Shown: positions 46,485 to 57,375, counted from the stretch's first letter. The stretch is 64,000 nt of DNA from Desulfobaccales bacterium (GCA_037481655.1 JBBFLF010000004.1:86006-150005), one strand, 5' to 3'. Program-made: numbers and translations. The notes: generated by a model not told the origin, from the sequence alone.

Positions 46485-47206
46485 GGGACGTTCTCCACTA
46501 TGGTACAGATGCCCTGACCGAGCAAAACGTTCACCATATTTCCCGGGGTGAGGAGCTTGAAGACCACGATGGGGAGATTGTGCTCCATGGCCATGGTCAC
46601 CGCGGTGGAATCCATCACCTTGAGGGACTTCTCCAATACCTCAAAGTAGGTGAGGCGGGGCAGGAACACGGCATCGGGGTCGGTCATGGGGTCCCGGTCG
46701 TAGATGCCGTCCACCTTGGTGCCCTTGAAGATGGCCTCGGCCCCGATCTCCGCCGCCCGGAGCGCCCCGGCGGTGTCGGTGGTGAAATAGGGGTTGCCGG
46801 TGCCGGCGGCGAAGATCACCACCCGCCCTTTTTCCAGGTGCCGTAAAGCGCGGCGCCGGATGTAAGGCTCCGCCACCTCGTGCATGGCGATGGCGCTCAT
46901 CACCCGGGTGGGGAGGCCTTCCCGCTCCATGGCGTTTTGCAGGGCCAGGGCGTTGATCACTGTGGCCAGCATGCCCATATAGTCGGCCACCGCCCGGTCC
47001 AGCCCCATGGCCTGGGCCGCCAGGCCCCGGAAGATGTTGCCGCCCCCCACCACCACCCCGATCTCCACGTCCAGGGCCTTGGCGGCCTTGATCTCCCGGG
47101 CAATGGCCTTCAGGGTGTCAGGGCACAGGCCGAAGGGCTTGGCCCCGGCCAGGGTTTCGCCGCTGACCTTGAGGAGCACCCGGCGGAAACGGGGGGTGGC
47201 GGACAT
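46481..47206 (-). CDS. pyrH: UMP kinase
   Basis: This 241-aa amino-acid-kinase-fold enzyme phosphorylates UMP. Motifs are [44 protein letters not shown] and [21 protein letters not shown] lies upstream. It sits between tsf and frr, as in most bacteria. Confidence 0.97.
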   Translation of the reverse strand: MSATPRFRRVLLKVSGETLAGAKPFGLCPDTLKAIAREIKAAKALDVEIGVVVGGGNIFRGLAAQAMGLDRAVADYMGMLATVINALALQNAMEREGLPTRVMSAIAMHEVAEPYIRRRALRHLEKGRVVIFAAGTGNPYFTTDTAGALRAAEIGAEAIFKGTKVDGIYDRDPMTDPDAVFLPRLTYFEVLEKSLKVMDSTAVTMAMEHNLPIVVFKLLTPGNMVNVLLGQGICTIVENVP

Positions 47207-47216
47207 GGCTCCTCCT

Positions 47217-48080
47217 TCAGGCGCCCACCTGGAAGCGCACGAAGCGTTTCACCGTGAGGGGCGCGCCCAGTTTGGCCCCGGCCTCCTCCAGCATCTTGGC
47301 CACGGTGAGGTCGGGGTTCTTGACGAAGGCCTGCTCCAGGAGGCAGACCTCCTTGAAGAACTTGTCCAGGCGGCCGCTCACCATCTTTTCGATGATCTTC
47401 TCGGGCTTACCCGACTCCCGGGCCTGGGCTTCAAAGATGGCCTTCTCCTTGGCCACCGCTTCGGGGTCCACCTCCTCCCGGCGCACCGCCAGGGGGTTGG
47501 TGGCCGCCACCTGCATGGCCAGGTCGTGGGCCACCGCCCGGGCCTCATCGCTCAGAGGGGCCTCCATCTGCAGGAGCACCCCGATCTTGCCGCCGAAGTG
47601 GATGTACGAGGCCACCAGGCCGCCCTCCAGGCGCACAAAGCGCCGGATGCGGATATTTTCGCCCAGTTGGCCGATGATCTCGTTGAGATAATCGCCCACG
47701 GTGAGCTTGGGGTCCGCAGCCCAGGGGGCGGCGAGGAGGGCCTCCACGTCGGCCACCTCCTGCGTCAAAAGCTGCTCCGCCAGGGTGCGGCCAAAGTCCT
47801 GGAAGCTGTCGGTCTTGGCCACAAAGTCGGATTCGCAGTTGACCTCCAGAAGCACTCCGGCGGTGCCGGCGGGGTTGAGGGCGGCCCAGACGGTGCCTTC
47901 GCTGGTGGCCCGCTCGGCCCGCTTGGTGGCCACCGCGATGCCTTTCTGGCGCAGATAGGCGATGGCGGCCTCCAGATCGCCGCCGGTCTCCTTCAGGGCC
48001 TTTTTACAGTCCATGAAACCGCAGTTGGTTTTTTCTCGCAGGGTCTTTACCAGTTCCGCAGAGATCTCCACGGGTGTCAT
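47217..48080 (-). CDS. tsf: Elongation factor Ts
   Basis: This 287-aa protein exchanges GDP for GTP on EF-Tu. N-terminal UBA-like domain [20 protein letters not shown]; core motif [22 protein letters not shown] precedes the ATG. It follows rpsB after 80 bp. Confidence 0.97.
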   Translation of the reverse strand: MTPVEISAELVKTLREKTNCGFMDCKKALKETGGDLEAAIAYLRQKGIAVATKRAERATSEGTVWAALNPAGTAGVLLEVNCESDFVAKTDSFQDFGRTLAEQLLTQEVADVEALLAAPWAADPKLTVGDYLNEIIGQLGENIRIRRFVRLEGGLVASYIHFGGKIGVLLQMEAPLSDEARAVAHDLAMQVAATNPLAVRREEVDPEAVAKEKAIFEAQARESGKPEKIIEKMVSGRLDKFFKEVCLLEQAFVKNPDLTVAKMLEEAGAKLGAPLTVKRFVRFQVGA

Positions 48081-48160
48081 CCTCCTTGCGTCACAGTCCT
48101 AAGGGCGCGGCGCGGCTGAGTGTCCGGCCGCGGTGAGAGTTCCCGGTCCGGCTGAAGACG

Positions 48161-48967
48161 TTAGGCTTCGGCTTCCAGCTCCTCGGCCGGAGCCGCCACC
48201 GTCTCCTCGGGGGGCGGGGCCGCAGGCAGCTCCGTCTCCGGCAGGGCCACCTCCTTGTCCACCATGCCCTGGAGGCGCTCCTCCCGGAGGCGGGCCCCCT
48301 CGATGCAGGCATCGGCGATGCGGGAGGTGAGCAGGCGGATGGCCCGGATGGCGTCGTCGTTGCCGGGAATGGGATAGTCAATGATGGTGGGGTCGCAATT
48401 GGAATCCACGATGGCCACGATGGGAATACCCATTTTGCGGGCTTCACTCACCGCAATGTTCTCCTTGCGGGGATCCACCACATAAATGAGATCGGGCAGA
48501 CGGCCCATGTTCTTGATGCCCCCCAGGGCCCGTTCCAGCTTGGCGGCCCGCTTCTCCATCATCAGGATTTCCTTTTTGGGGAAGCGCTTCAGGCTGCCGT
48601 CCTCTTTCATGGCCTCAAAGGCCTTGAGCTTGTCAATGGAGCGGGCGATGGTGGCGTAGTTGGTGAGCATGCCCCCCAGCCAGCGGTGATTGACGTAAAA
48701 CATGCCGCAACGGGTGGCCTCTTCGGCGATGGCGTCCATGGCCTGCTTCTTGGTGCCCACGAACAGGACGATGCCGCCGTCGGCCACCTTCTCCACCACC
48801 GTATTGTAGGCGACCTTGAAATACTGGACGGTCTTTTGCAAGTCAATGATGTGGATGCCGTTTCTGGCCCCGAAGATGAAGGGCTGCATCTTGGGGTTCC
48901 AACGGCGGGTCTGGTGGCCGAAATGCACCCCGGCCTCCAGCAACTCCTTCATGGTCACGTAAGACAT
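48161..48967 (-). CDS. rpsB: Small subunit ribosomal protein S2
   Basis: This 268-aa protein has the S2 signatures [20 protein letters not shown] and [20 protein letters not shown]. The start at 48967 has AGGAGGAG. The C-terminal tail is Ala/Glu/Pro-rich. It is the first gene of rpsB-tsf-pyrH-frr-uppS. Confidence 0.97.
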   Translation of the reverse strand: MSYVTMKELLEAGVHFGHQTRRWNPKMQPFIFGARNGIHIIDLQKTVQYFKVAYNTVVEKVADGGIVLFVGTKKQAMDAIAEEATRCGMFYVNHRWLGGMLTNYATIARSIDKLKAFEAMKEDGSLKRFPKKEILMMEKRAAKLERALGGIKNMGRLPDLIYVVDPRKENIAVSEARKMGIPIVAIVDSNCDPTIIDYPIPGNDDAIRAIRLLTSRIADACIEGARLREERLQGMVDKEVALPETELPAAPPPEETVAAPAEELEAEA

Positions 48968-49083
48968 ATCTCCTCCTGGTTCAGCCGCCGCTCCGCCGGG
49001 CCAGGCCCACCGCCGGGCTTTTGCCCCGGCCGGCACCAGAATTCATAGGCGAAGCGTGTGTCGGTAAATTTTTAAATCTCTTT

Positions 49084-49112
49084 TATATAACAAGAAATCT
49101 TTCCCTTGCCAA
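49084..49112 (-). promoter_or_regulatory. Sigma-70-type promoter of the rpsB operon
   Basis: On the minus strand TTGGCA (49112-49107), a 17-bp spacer and TATATA (49089-49084) are found. The predicted leader to rpsB is about 110 nt, long enough for the S2 autoregulatory structure known in other bacteria. Confidence 0.7.
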
Positions 49113-49130
49113 GGCAGCGACAAAAAATTT

Positions 49131-49262
49131 GGGAGAGGGGGCCAGGGGTCGCAACCCCTGCCCCCTCTCCCATCCCCTCTCCCCCAACCCCTTAAAGGGG
49201 GTTGGGAGGGGAGCTTGAGGGGAGGGCGGGGGAGCCACCGCTCCCCCGGCCCTTCCCTCAAA
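49131..49262 (+). repeat. GC-rich multi-hairpin intergenic repeat, copy 2
   Basis: This is one of the clearest copies. Hairpin A (49131-49171) is an 18-bp stem with one bulged C and a 4-nt loop. Hairpin B follows (CCCCCAACCCC, TTAAA, GGGGGTTGGG), then hairpin C (GGGCGGGGGAGC...CTCCCCCGGCCC). It is nearly identical to the copy at 60.2 kb and lies between the rpsB promoter and the MFS gene. Confidence 0.85.
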
Positions 49263-49289
49263 AATCACTTTCGCAGTGATATCAGGAAG

Positions 49290-50543
49290 TCAGCGGGCTT
49301 CCGGGTCGGCGGCGGCCAGCTCGCTGAAGCCCAGGTTCCACAAGTCCGGGTTTTTGAGGAGCATCAGGGCCACCGCCAGCCCGGCGGTGAGGCTCCCCAG
49401 GGCAAAGGTGGGCTGGACCCCCAGGTGCTGGGCCACCCCGCCGTACAGGAGGCTCCCCACCGGCGTGGAGCCGATGATGATGAGGCCAAAGAGGCTCATG
49501 ATGCGGCCCCGGAGATGATCCGGCACATTGAGCTGCAGGAGGCTGTTGCCGGTGGAGAGCTGGGTGGTCATGCCAAAGCCGGTCATGGCCATGGCCGGCA
49601 CCGCCAGCCACAGGTGGCGGCTCAGCGACAGGGCCAGCACTCCCGCCAGGAAGAGAGCGGTGCCGCCCAGGAAAGAGGGCATGGGCGGCCGGTGACGCAG
49701 GCGGCGGGCCAAGGACAGCCCGCCCACAAAGGCCCCCAGCCCGCTGGCCGCCATGAGGAGTCCATAGCCCTGGGGGCCGGCCCCCAGCACATCCCGGGCC
49801 AGCACCGGGATGAGCACATAGTAGGGATGCCCCAGGATGGAGACCAGGGTCATGAGCAGCAGCACCAGGCGCAGGGCCGGCCGGGCTCTGAGAAAGTCCT
49901 TGAGCTCCCGGAAGGCCTGGGCCATGGACACCCGGGGGGGCGAGTCCGCCTGGGGCAGGCGGATCACCGCCAGGGCCACCAGCACCGCCAGGAAGCTCAC
50001 GGCATTGAGATAGAAGCAGTTGGCCATGCCCACCGCCGCGATGCATACCCCCGCCAGGGCCGGCCCCACCACCCGGGTGCCGTTGAACAAGGTGGAGTTC
50101 AGGGCGATGGCGTTGGCCAGGTCGGCTTTTCCCACCAGCTCCACGATGAAGGCCTGGCGGATGGGGATATCGAAGGCCATGGCCGAGCCGGAGAGAAAGA
50201 CGAGCAGCCCCAGCAGCCACACGGTAATGAGGCGGGCGTCCACCAGAATGCCCAGGGCCACCGCCAGAAGCAGCATGGCCCCCTGGGTGGCGAAGAGGAG
50301 GGAGCGCTTGGGATAGCGGTCCGCCGCCACCCCGCCCACGAAGGAAAAGAGGAAGATGGGGAGGGTCTGCAAGGCGCCCATGAGGCCCAGGAAAAAGGCG
50401 GAGTCGGTGAGCACCAGGGCCAGCCAGTTCAGGGCCACGGCCTGCATCCAGGAGCCGGTGAGGCTGATGCCCTGACCGGCGTAAAAGAGGCGGAAGTTGC
50501 GGTGCCGGAGCGCCGCAAAGGTGTCATTGAGAAATTCGTTCAT
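49290..50543 (-). CDS. MFS transporter, EntS-like
   Basis: This 417-aa protein has twelve predicted helices and belongs to the MFS_3/EntS-like drug or siderophore exporters (RNFRLFYAGQGISLTGSWMQ at the N-terminus, GGVAADRYPKRSLLFATQG for the A-loop). The start overlaps the stop of the ABC ATPase gene by 4 bp, so it is in the same operon. Substrate unknown. Confidence 0.9.
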   Translation of the reverse strand: MNEFLNDTFAALRHRNFRLFYAGQGISLTGSWMQAVALNWLALVLTDSAFFLGLMGALQTLPIFLFSFVGGVAADRYPKRSLLFATQGAMLLLAVALGILVDARLITVWLLGLLVFLSGSAMAFDIPIRQAFIVELVGKADLANAIALNSTLFNGTRVVGPALAGVCIAAVGMANCFYLNAVSFLAVLVALAVIRLPQADSPPRVSMAQAFRELKDFLRARPALRLVLLLMTLVSILGHPYYVLIPVLARDVLGAGPQGYGLLMAASGLGAFVGGLSLARRLRHRPPMPSFLGGTALFLAGVLALSLSRHLWLAVPAMAMTGFGMTTQLSTGNSLLQLNVPDHLRGRIMSLFGLIIIGSTPVGSLLYGGVAQHLGVQPTFALGSLTAGLAVALMLLKNPDLWNLGFSELAAADPEAR

Positions 50544-51307
50544 CGCTGGCTGGCACGGGCCCGAGGGTCAGAGCCCGAAGATTCTCCGCGCATTTCAGCC
50601 GAGGGCGGCTCCGGGGAGGGATTGGCGGTTTCATCCGCCACAATCTCCCCATCCCTGAGGGTCAGGCGCCGCCGGGCATAGACCGCCATCTCCGGATCAT
50701 GGGTCACCATGATGAGGGTGAGGCCCTGGCGGGCGTGGAGCTCCCGGAAGATGCCCATGATGAGGTGGCTGTTGGCCCGATCCAGGTTGCCGGTGGGTTC
50801 ATCGGCCAAAAGCAAAGGCGGCCGGTTCACCAAGGCCCGGGCAATGGCCACCCGCTGCATCTCCCCGCCGGAGAGCTCGGTGGGGAGGTGCCCGGCCCGG
50901 TCTTTGAGGCCCACCAGCTCCAGGACCTCCAGGGCCCGCCGGCGCCGTTCTCCGGCCGGGATGTCAGAATAGAGCAAGGGAAGCTCCACATTCTCCGCCG
51001 CCGTGAGCCGGGGCAGGAGAAAAAAACTCTGGAAGACGAAGCCCAGCTTGGTGTTGCGCACCGCCGCCAGCTCGTCGGGGCTGAGGCGCGACACCTCCCG
51101 GCCCTCCAGGTAATACTCCCCGCTGGTGGGCCGGTCCAGGCAGCCCAGGATGTAGAGCAGGCTGGATTTGCCGGAGCCCGAGGGGCCCATGATGGCCATG
51201 AATTCCCCGGCGGCCACCTCCAGGTCGATGCCTTTGAGCACCGTCATCGGGTGCAGACCCGGGCGATAGACCTTGGTGACCTTGACCAGGCGGATGAGGG
51301 GGGTCAT
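50540..51307 (-). CDS. ABC transporter ATPase, MacB/LolD-like
   Basis: This 255-aa protein has Walker A GPSGSGKSS, signature LSGGEMQRVAIARAL and Walker B LLLADEPTGNLD, typical of the MacB/LolD subfamily. No MacB-type permease gene is adjacent: upstream is the adaptor gene and downstream an MFS exporter. It may work with a permease encoded elsewhere. The C-terminal 25 residues are a hydrophilic tail. Confidence 0.92.
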   Translation of the reverse strand: MTPLIRLVKVTKVYRPGLHPMTVLKGIDLEVAAGEFMAIMGPSGSGKSSLLYILGCLDRPTSGEYYLEGREVSRLSPDELAAVRNTKLGFVFQSFFLLPRLTAAENVELPLLYSDIPAGERRRRALEVLELVGLKDRAGHLPTELSGGEMQRVAIARALVNRPPLLLADEPTGNLDRANSHLIMGIFRELHARQGLTLIMVTHDPEMAVYARRRLTLRDGEIVADETANPSPEPPSAEMRGESSGSDPRARASQR

Positions 51308-51407
51308 GGCCGCTCCCCAGGCAAGAAAGAGGACTCCTGGCGCCTCAGGGGAGGAAACCTGGCGCAACTCCGCCGTTCTGCGTCCTCCCAAGTAAGTCGA
51401 GCCGCCA

Positions 51408-52562
51408 TCAGAAGGGCCCCCGAGGGCCTGGGCGGGGTACTGACCGGGCCGGCGCCGTGAGGCTCCCCACCACCACCGGCTGACCCTCCGTCAGTTCCCC
51501 CCGGCGGATCTCGGTCCAGGCGCCGTTGTTGAGGCCGGTCTCCACCGGCACGGGTTTTAAGGCCCCCCGCTCCAGGATCCAGACCACCGGGCCCTGGGGC
51601 GCCGGCGGGGCCTCTTCCGGCGGCGGCTGGAAGCGCAGGGCGGCATTGGGCACCGCCAGCACCTGCTCGGCTTTGGCCACCTTCAGGCTCACCATGGCCG
51701 TCATCCCGGGTTTGAGGAGCAACTGAGGGTTGTCCGCCGAGATCACCACCGTGTAGGTGACCACGTTCTGCACGATCTGGGGGGCCAGACGCACGCTGGT
51801 GACCCGGCCCCGGAAGGTGGTGCCCGGGTGGGCGTCCACCGTGAAGGTGGCCTCCTGCCCTTCCTTGACCTTGCCCACCTCCCCTTCATCCACCGCGGTC
51901 TCCACCTGCATCTGGGTGAGGTCCCGGGCAATGGTGAACAGGGTGGGGGTCTGGAAGGAGGCGGCCACCGTCTGGCCCACGTCCACGTTCCGGGAGACCA
52001 CCACGCCGTCCACCGGGGAGGTGATGGCGGTGTATTCCAGGTTGGTGAGGGCCTCCTTATAGGCCGCGGCCGCGGCGGCCACCTGGGCCTGAGCCGCGGC
52101 CACATTGGCCTGCTCCGTCTGGCGGCGGGTGTAGGCGTTGTCCAGCTCATCCCGGGCCACCAGGTTTTCCTGCCAGAGTCTCTGATAACGGCGGTAGTCG
52201 TTCTCCGCGTCCGCCAGATTGGCCTGGGCCCGGGCCAGATCGGCCCGGGTCTGTTGGTAGCGGGCCCGGGTCTCCGCCACCTTGGCCTCAAAGAGCCGGG
52301 GGTCGATGCGGGCCACTACCTGGCCCCTTTTGACCACCGAGTTGTAATCCACGTAGATGTCCACGATCTTGCCGGAGACCTGGGAGCCCACAAGCACCGT
52401 GCTCACCGGGTTGACGGTGCCGTTGGCCACCACCGTCTCCTCCAGGGTGAGCCGGGTCACCGGCTGGGTGCTGTATTTCTCCCGGGGACTGCCGGCCCCG
52501 CAGCCGGCCGGCAGGAGGGCCAGCCCCAGAATGAGCGCCAGCGGCGCCCCCCATGTGCGCAT
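51408..52562 (-). CDS. MacA/HlyD-type periplasmic efflux adaptor lipoprotein
   Basis: This 384-aa protein has a lipoprotein signal (LLPAGC, Cys21). A split biotinyl-lipoyl domain flanks a coiled-coil hairpin at about 85-160 (RYQQTRADLARAQANLADAE). A beta-barrel domain follows (DAHPGTTFRGRVTSVRLAPQ). It connects an inner-membrane exporter to an outer-membrane channel. It lies 100 bp before the ABC ATPase gene. Confidence 0.9.
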   Translation of the reverse strand: MRTWGAPLALILGLALLPAGCGAGSPREKYSTQPVTRLTLEETVVANGTVNPVSTVLVGSQVSGKIVDIYVDYNSVVKRGQVVARIDPRLFEAKVAETRARYQQTRADLARAQANLADAENDYRRYQRLWQENLVARDELDNAYTRRQTEQANVAAAQAQVAAAAAAYKEALTNLEYTAITSPVDGVVVSRNVDVGQTVAASFQTPTLFTIARDLTQMQVETAVDEGEVGKVKEGQEATFTVDAHPGTTFRGRVTSVRLAPQIVQNVVTYTVVISADNPQLLLKPGMTAMVSLKVAKAEQVLAVPNAALRFQPPPEEAPPAPQGPVVWILERGALKPVPVETGLNNGAWTEIRRGELTEGQPVVVGSLTAPARSVPRPGPRGPF

Positions 52563-52705
52563 CAGCCTTTATCCTCTCCCGTCAGGTTCCAGGACCGGGG
52601 CCCTCGTGCCCCATCCGGTCCGGCACTTCTGTGGTGTCATTGTAAGAAATGCCGCCCCGGCCTGCAACGAGGGGGGGCGATTTGCCCCGGAGACCGCCGC
52701 CGGCC

Positions 52706-52735
52706 TTGACAATCTCCGGCGCGCCTCTTTATATG
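52706..52735 (+). promoter_or_regulatory. Sigma-70-type promoter of yggT
   Basis: TTGACA at 52706-52711 and an AT-rich -10 region (TATATG at 52730, overlapping TATGAT at 52732) lie about 30 bp before the yggT start. Confidence 0.5.
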
Positions 52736-52762
52736 ATAAGATGCCGCAGGAAGGAGACCCGG

Positions 52763-53062
52763 ATGATCGCCCTCAGACACTTCCTGGAAGCTGTGGCCAC
52801 GGTGCTCTCGTGGGGCCTGGAGATCTACATGTGGCTCATCATCGCCCGGGCCCTCATCTCCTGGGTCAATCCCGACCCGTACAACCCCATCGTGCGGTTC
52901 CTCTACAATGTCACCGAACCGGTGTTGGGGGCCTTGAGGCGACGCTTCCGGCTGTTTTACGGCGGCATGGACTTCTCGCCCCTGGTGGTGCTGGCGATCA
53001 TCATCTTCCTCAAGGTCTTTCTGGTGCAGACCATCCGGGATTATGCCCGGCTGCTGGGATGA
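52763..53062 (+). CDS. yggT: YggT family membrane protein
   Basis: This 99-aa protein has two membrane helices (LEIYMWLIIARALISWV and PLVVLAIIIFLKVFLVQTI) and the family motif NPDPYNPIVRFLYNVTEPVL. The family is linked to cell division or osmotic response in some bacteria. AAGGAGA precedes the ATG. Its stop overlaps the next gene. Confidence 0.92.
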   Translation: MIALRHFLEAVATVLSWGLEIYMWLIIARALISWVNPDPYNPIVRFLYNVTEPVLGALRRRFRLFYGGMDFSPLVVLAIIIFLKVFLVQTIRDYARLLG

Positions 53063-53391
53063 TGGCTGATCCCCGGGAGGCCTTCTTTGCCGTCACCTGC
53101 CAGGGGTATCTCCTCAGGGTCCAGGCCGTGCCCGGGGCCGGGCGTACCGAGGTGGCGGGGCTCTACGGCGACCGCCTGAAGATCCGCCTGGCCGCGGCGC
53201 CGGAGAAAGGGGCCGCCAACCGGGAGCTGGTGGCCTTCCTGGCGGCGCGTCTGGGGGTGCCCACAAAGGCAGTGCGGCTACTCCATGGTGCTGGGAGCCG
53301 CACCAAACTGGTGGCGGTGGAGGGCCTGGAGCCCGAGCTTCGGGAGCGCCTCCGGGCACTCCTGCCGGAGGGCCCGGAAACCCCGGGTTGA
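53059..53391 (+). CDS. DUF167 (YggU) family protein
   Basis: This 110-aa protein of the DUF167/YggU family has RVQAVPGAGRTEVAGLYGD, LKIRLAAAPEKGAANRELV and KAVRLLHGAGSRTKLV. Biochemical function unknown. It overlaps yggT (ATGA), the usual yggT-yggU pairing. Confidence 0.92.
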   Translation: MMADPREAFFAVTCQGYLLRVQAVPGAGRTEVAGLYGDRLKIRLAAAPEKGAANRELVAFLAARLGVPTKAVRLLHGAGSRTKLVAVEGLEPELRERLRALLPEGPETPG

Positions 53392-53473
53392 CAAGCTCCG
53401 GCGGGATGATAATGGTAAAGATACCTGAAGCTCTTGCCGAGTTTACGGATAAACGAGGAGTTGTGGCAGGGGG

Positions 53474-54565
53474 ATGCCGGACTATTACGAACTTCTGGGG
53501 GTGCCGCGCCACGCCGGGCCGGAGGAGATCAAAAGCGCCTACCGCCAGCTGGCCCTGAAATACCACCCCGACCGTAATCCCGGCAACAAGGAGGCCGAGG
53601 AGAAATTCAAGCAGATCTCGGAGGCCTACCAGGTCCTGTCGGACCCGGAACGGCGCCACCTCTATGATTTATACGGCGAGGCTGCCCTCCACGGCATGGA
53701 TCTGGGCGGCTTCGGCGCGTTTGACGACCTCTTCCGGGGCTTCGGCGACATCTTCGAGGACTTCTTCAGCTTCGGCCGCAGCCGCCGCCGGGGCCCCAGT
53801 CCGCAGCCCGGGGCGGATTTGCGGCACCGGGTCACCTTGACCTTGGAGGAAGTGCTTCGGGGGGTGGACAAGGAGCTGGTCATCACCCGGAGGGTGGCCT
53901 GCCAGGCCTGCCAGGGGAGCGGCATTTCGGCGGGCTCCCAGCGCGCCACCTGCAGCCGCTGCCAGGGCCGGGGCCAGGTGGCCAGCCAGCGGGGCATGCT
54001 CCGGGTCTTCACCACCTGTCCGGCCTGCCGGGGCGAAGGCACGGTGGTCTCCCAGCCCTGCGGGGCCTGCCGCGGCACCGGCACCGTCCGGGAAGAAAAG
54101 AAGATGCAGGTGCGCATCCCCCCCGGAGTGGACGAGGGCACCCGGTTGCGCCTCCGGGGCGAAGGCGAGGCCGGACGTTACGGCGGCCCGCCTGGGGACC
54201 TGTACATCGAAATCAAGGTGGCCCCCCATCCCCTCTTCACTCTCCAAGGCAAAAACCTGGTCTATCGCGCCACCCTCTCCTTTGTGGCCGCGGCCCTGGG
54301 CACTCAGATCACCGTCCCCACCCTGGAGGGCGAGGCCACTGTGGCCATCCCCCCAGGCACCCAGAACGGCGCGGTCTTCACCCTGCCCGGCCAGGGCCTG
54401 CCGGAGGTGCGCAACCACCATCGGGGGGACCTGTTGGTGGAGGTCCATCTCAAAACCCCCACGCACCTTACCCCCCGCCAGGCGGAGCTCCTGCAGGAAT
54501 TTCTGCGCCTGCAAGAGGAAAGTCCCCCCCGGGACAAACCGGCCCGCAACCGCCGGGGCGCCTGA
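53474..54565 (+). CDS. dnaJ: Molecular chaperone DnaJ
   Basis: This 363-aa co-chaperone of DnaK has a J domain with the HPD motif ([19 protein letters not shown]), a G/F-rich linker ([17 protein letters not shown]) and four CxxCxGxG zinc motifs ([32 protein letters not shown]). The C-terminal substrate domains follow. No dnaK or grpE gene is adjacent, so this may be a second DnaJ. Confidence 0.95.
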   Translation: MPDYYELLGVPRHAGPEEIKSAYRQLALKYHPDRNPGNKEAEEKFKQISEAYQVLSDPERRHLYDLYGEAALHGMDLGGFGAFDDLFRGFGDIFEDFFSFGRSRRRGPSPQPGADLRHRVTLTLEEVLRGVDKELVITRRVACQACQGSGISAGSQRATCSRCQGRGQVASQRGMLRVFTTCPACRGEGTVVSQPCGACRGTGTVREEKKMQVRIPPGVDEGTRLRLRGEGEAGRYGGPPGDLYIEIKVAPHPLFTLQGKNLVYRATLSFVAAALGTQITVPTLEGEATVAIPPGTQNGAVFTLPGQGLPEVRNHHRGDLLVEVHLKTPTHLTPRQAELLQEFLRLQEESPPRDKPARNRRGA

Positions 54566-54946
54566 GCCCGCGCGTCGGAGCATTGCTCTCCCCCACCCGG
54601 GCAGCCGTGAGCCCGATGGCGGCAATCTAGGCCCGTTCCAAAGCCGAGAATTTGAGTAGTGCCGCTTCTATCTCCCTTTTCTTTGACCCTGGTAAAGGAG
54701 GATTTTTTAGAAAAGAACATAAACCTTGACTTTCCACGAATTTTCCGCGCTCCTCACCTGCCGCTCCGAGAAATCCGTCCGGGCGGCCCGCATTTCCCTC
54801 CTTCAGCACCCAGTGGGCTTTCTGCACCCTTGGCCCTACTCGGCGCAGACGCTGACCAGGCCTCCGACATAATCCCGACCGGGGTTTCGACCGCGGTCTC
54901 CTCCCTTGCCCCTCCTTTGCCTTTCCCCCGCCGTAGGTTCCGGCTA
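54566..54946. other. Intergenic region between convergent dnaJ and uvrB, nothing recognised
   Basis: This is 381 bp with no supported gene, no repeat copy and no clear terminator hairpin. Small open frames here show no homology that I recognise. Confidence 0.5.
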
Positions 54947-56941
54947 TCAGCCGAACTGGAGCTGGGATTGCTCCAGGGCCCGGATGCGGTCCCTGAGGGC
55001 CGCGGCCCGCTCAAACTCCAGGCGTTTGGCCGCCTTCTGCATTTCCTTTTTCAGGCGGGCGATCTGGGCCGGGGCGTCCTCCACCAGGTAGGGGGCCTGC
55101 TCCTCCGCCGCCAGGGGCACGGTGACGTAGTCCGCCTCATAGACGCTGGCCAGAACATCCTTGATGGAGCTCCTGATGGTCTCCGGGGTGATGCCGTGCT
55201 CCCGGTTGAAGGCCTCCTGGAGGCGCCGGCGGCGGTTGGTCTCGTCCATGGCCGCCTGCATGGCCGGGGTAATGGTGTCGGCGTAGAAGATCACCTCGCC
55301 GTGGACGTTTCTGGCCGCCCGGCCGATGGTCTGGATGAGGCTGCGCTCGCTCCGCAGAAACCCCTCCTTGTCGGCATCTAGGATGGCCACCAGCGAGACC
55401 TCGGGGAGATCCAGCCCCTCCCTGAGCAGGTTGATGCCCACCAGCACGTCGAAGACCCCGAGCCTGAGATCCCGGATGATCTCCATGCGCTCCAGGGTGG
55501 TGATATCCGAGTGCAGGTAGCGGACCTTCAGCCCCAGCTCGGCGAAGTGCTCGGTCAGGTCCTCGGCCATGCGCTTGGTGAGGGTGGTGATGAGCACCCG
55601 CTCGTTTCTAGCCACCCGCTTTTTCACTTCAAAGTAAAGGTCATCCACCTGGCCGCTGGCGGGCTTAACGGTTATTTTGGGGTCCATGAGGCCGGTGGGC
55701 CGGACGATCTGCTCCACCACCCGGCCTTGGGCCTTCTCCAGCTCATAGGGCCCGGGGGTGGCGGAGACATAGATCACCTGGGACACCCGGGCCTCGAACT
55801 CCTCGAAGGTCAGAGGCCGGTTGTCCAGGGCCGAGGGCAGCCGGAAGCCGTACTCCACCAGGGTCTCTTTGCGGGAACGGTCCCCCCGGTACATCCCCTG
55901 AAGCTGGGGAATGCTGATGTGGCTTTCGTCAATGACCACCAGGGATTTCCGGGGCAGATAATCCAAAAGCGTGGGGGGCGGCTCCCCCGGGGCCCGGCCA
56001 GTGAGGTGGCGGGAGTAGTTCTCGATGCCGTGGCAGAAGCCCAGCTCCCGCATCATCTCCAGGTCGTAGCGGGTGCGCTCGGCGAGGCGCTGCGCCTCCA
56101 GGAGCTTGCCCTGGGCCTCGAACCAGGCCACCCGCTCTTTCAGCTCCGCCTCGATGGCCTCCAGGGCGCGCTGGCGCACGTCATCGGGGGTCACATAGTG
56201 GCTGGCAGGGTAGATGGTCACCCGGGGCAGGCTGCGCCGCACCTTGCCCCTTAAGGGGTCGATCTCCTTGATGGCCTCCACCTGATCGCCAAAAAACTCA
56301 ATGCGGATGGCCAGGTCCTCTTCGTAGGCCGGGAAGACCTCCACCCGGTCGCCCCGCACCCGGAAGGTGCCCCGGTGGAAGTCCACGTCGTTCCGCTCAT
56401 AGAGGATGTCCACCAGCTTGCGCAGCACCTCTTTGCGGGGCTTGTCCATGCCCTCTTCGAGATAAAGGAGCATGCCGTGGTAGGCCTCGGGGGAGCCCAG
56501 GCCGTAGATGCAGGACACCGAGGCCACGATGATGACGTCCTGGCGCTCCAAGAGCGAGCGGGTGGCGGAGTGGCGCAGCCGGTCAATGGCCTCGTTGATG
56601 CTGGCGTCCTTCTCGATGTAGAGGTCGGCGGCGGGGATGTAGGCCTCGGGCTGGTAGTAGTCGTAATAGCTGACGAAATACTCCACGGCGTTGTCGGGGA
56701 AGAATTCCTTGAACTCGCCGTAAAGCTGGGCCGCCAGGGTCTTGTTGGGCGCCAGCACCAGGGTGGGGAGGTTGATCTCGGCGATGACGTTGGCAATGGT
56801 GAAGGTCTTGCCGGAACCCGTCACCCCCAACAGCACCTGGTGGGGATAGCCGGCCCGCACCCCCGCCGCCAGCTCCCGGATGGCCCGGGGCTGGTCGCCG
56901 GCGGGGGTGAAGGTCGTGGAAAGGCGAAATCTGTCTGGCAT
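54947..56941 (-). CDS. uvrB: Excinuclease ABC subunit B
   Basis: This 664-aa helicase-like damage-verification protein has Walker [10 protein letters not shown], the beta-hairpin region [12 protein letters not shown], helicase motifs ([41 protein letters not shown]) and a C-terminal UVR domain ([20 protein letters not shown]). uvrC lies 10 kb away. Confidence 0.97.
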   Translation of the reverse strand: MPDRFRLSTTFTPAGDQPRAIRELAAGVRAGYPHQVLLGVTGSGKTFTIANVIAEINLPTLVLAPNKTLAAQLYGEFKEFFPDNAVEYFVSYYDYYQPEAYIPAADLYIEKDASINEAIDRLRHSATRSLLERQDVIIVASVSCIYGLGSPEAYHGMLLYLEEGMDKPRKEVLRKLVDILYERNDVDFHRGTFRVRGDRVEVFPAYEEDLAIRIEFFGDQVEAIKEIDPLRGKVRRSLPRVTIYPASHYVTPDDVRQRALEAIEAELKERVAWFEAQGKLLEAQRLAERTRYDLEMMRELGFCHGIENYSRHLTGRAPGEPPPTLLDYLPRKSLVVIDESHISIPQLQGMYRGDRSRKETLVEYGFRLPSALDNRPLTFEEFEARVSQVIYVSATPGPYELEKAQGRVVEQIVRPTGLMDPKITVKPASGQVDDLYFEVKKRVARNERVLITTLTKRMAEDLTEHFAELGLKVRYLHSDITTLERMEIIRDLRLGVFDVLVGINLLREGLDLPEVSLVAILDADKEGFLRSERSLIQTIGRAARNVHGEVIFYADTITPAMQAAMDETNRRRRLQEAFNREHGITPETIRSSIKDVLASVYEADYVTVPLAAEEQAPYLVEDAPAQIARLKKEMQKAAKRLEFERAAALRDRIRALEQSQLQFG

Positions 56942-56949
56942 AATGAGAT

Positions 56950-57062
56950 AGTTGCCGGGGAGGGGCTAGGGGTCGCGGACCCCTGCCCCTCCCCGGACCC
57001 CACCCCAACCCCTTGTCGGGGATGGGAGAAGGATGTCGAAGGTGAGGGCAGGGAAGCCATGC
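56950..57062 (+). repeat. GC-rich multi-hairpin intergenic repeat, diverged copy
   Basis: A forward-oriented, diverged copy: hairpin A arms GGGGAGGGGCTAGGGGT and ACCCCTGCCCCTCCCC, then CCCCAACCCC and a GGGCAGGGAAGC...GCTTCCCGCCC hairpin. It lies upstream of uvrB. Confidence 0.65.
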
Positions 57063-57204
57063 TTCCCGCCCTTATTTCAGTCTTTCAGCATGAATTTTAT
57101 CGGGAATCGCAAGGGAGGCTTTAACATGCCTTACCTTTTTCCCATTTAATAAATATATCACGGGCAGGATAAACAGGAAGATGCCCTGAAGGCTGGCGTT
57201 CCTG

Positions 57205-57321
57205 AGGGGGAGCGGTGGTCCCCTCACCTCAAACTTCTTCACCACCCCCATCATGGGGTTGGGGGTGAGGGTGTGGGAGAGGGGGCAGGGGGCCATGCTC
57301 CCTGGCCCCCTCTCCCATATA
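57205..57321 (-). repeat. GC-rich multi-hairpin intergenic repeat, reverse copy
   Basis: This reverse-oriented copy runs hairpin C, B (CACCCCCATCATGGGGTTGGGGGTG), then A (GGGAGAGGGGGC...GGCCCCCTCTCCC). The extra base of the stem is on the other arm, as expected for the opposite orientation. A second reverse copy follows after about 50 bp. Confidence 0.75.
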
Positions 57322-57375
57322 AATATATACGGGATCACGGGAAATCTGGCAGGAAGTAAGACTTGCTGCCGGCTT

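Noticed and set aside
57072..57338. Small minus-strand open frame between uvrB and rimI
   Set aside because: Its sequence lies largely in the dispersed repeat, and similar frames occur in other copies.
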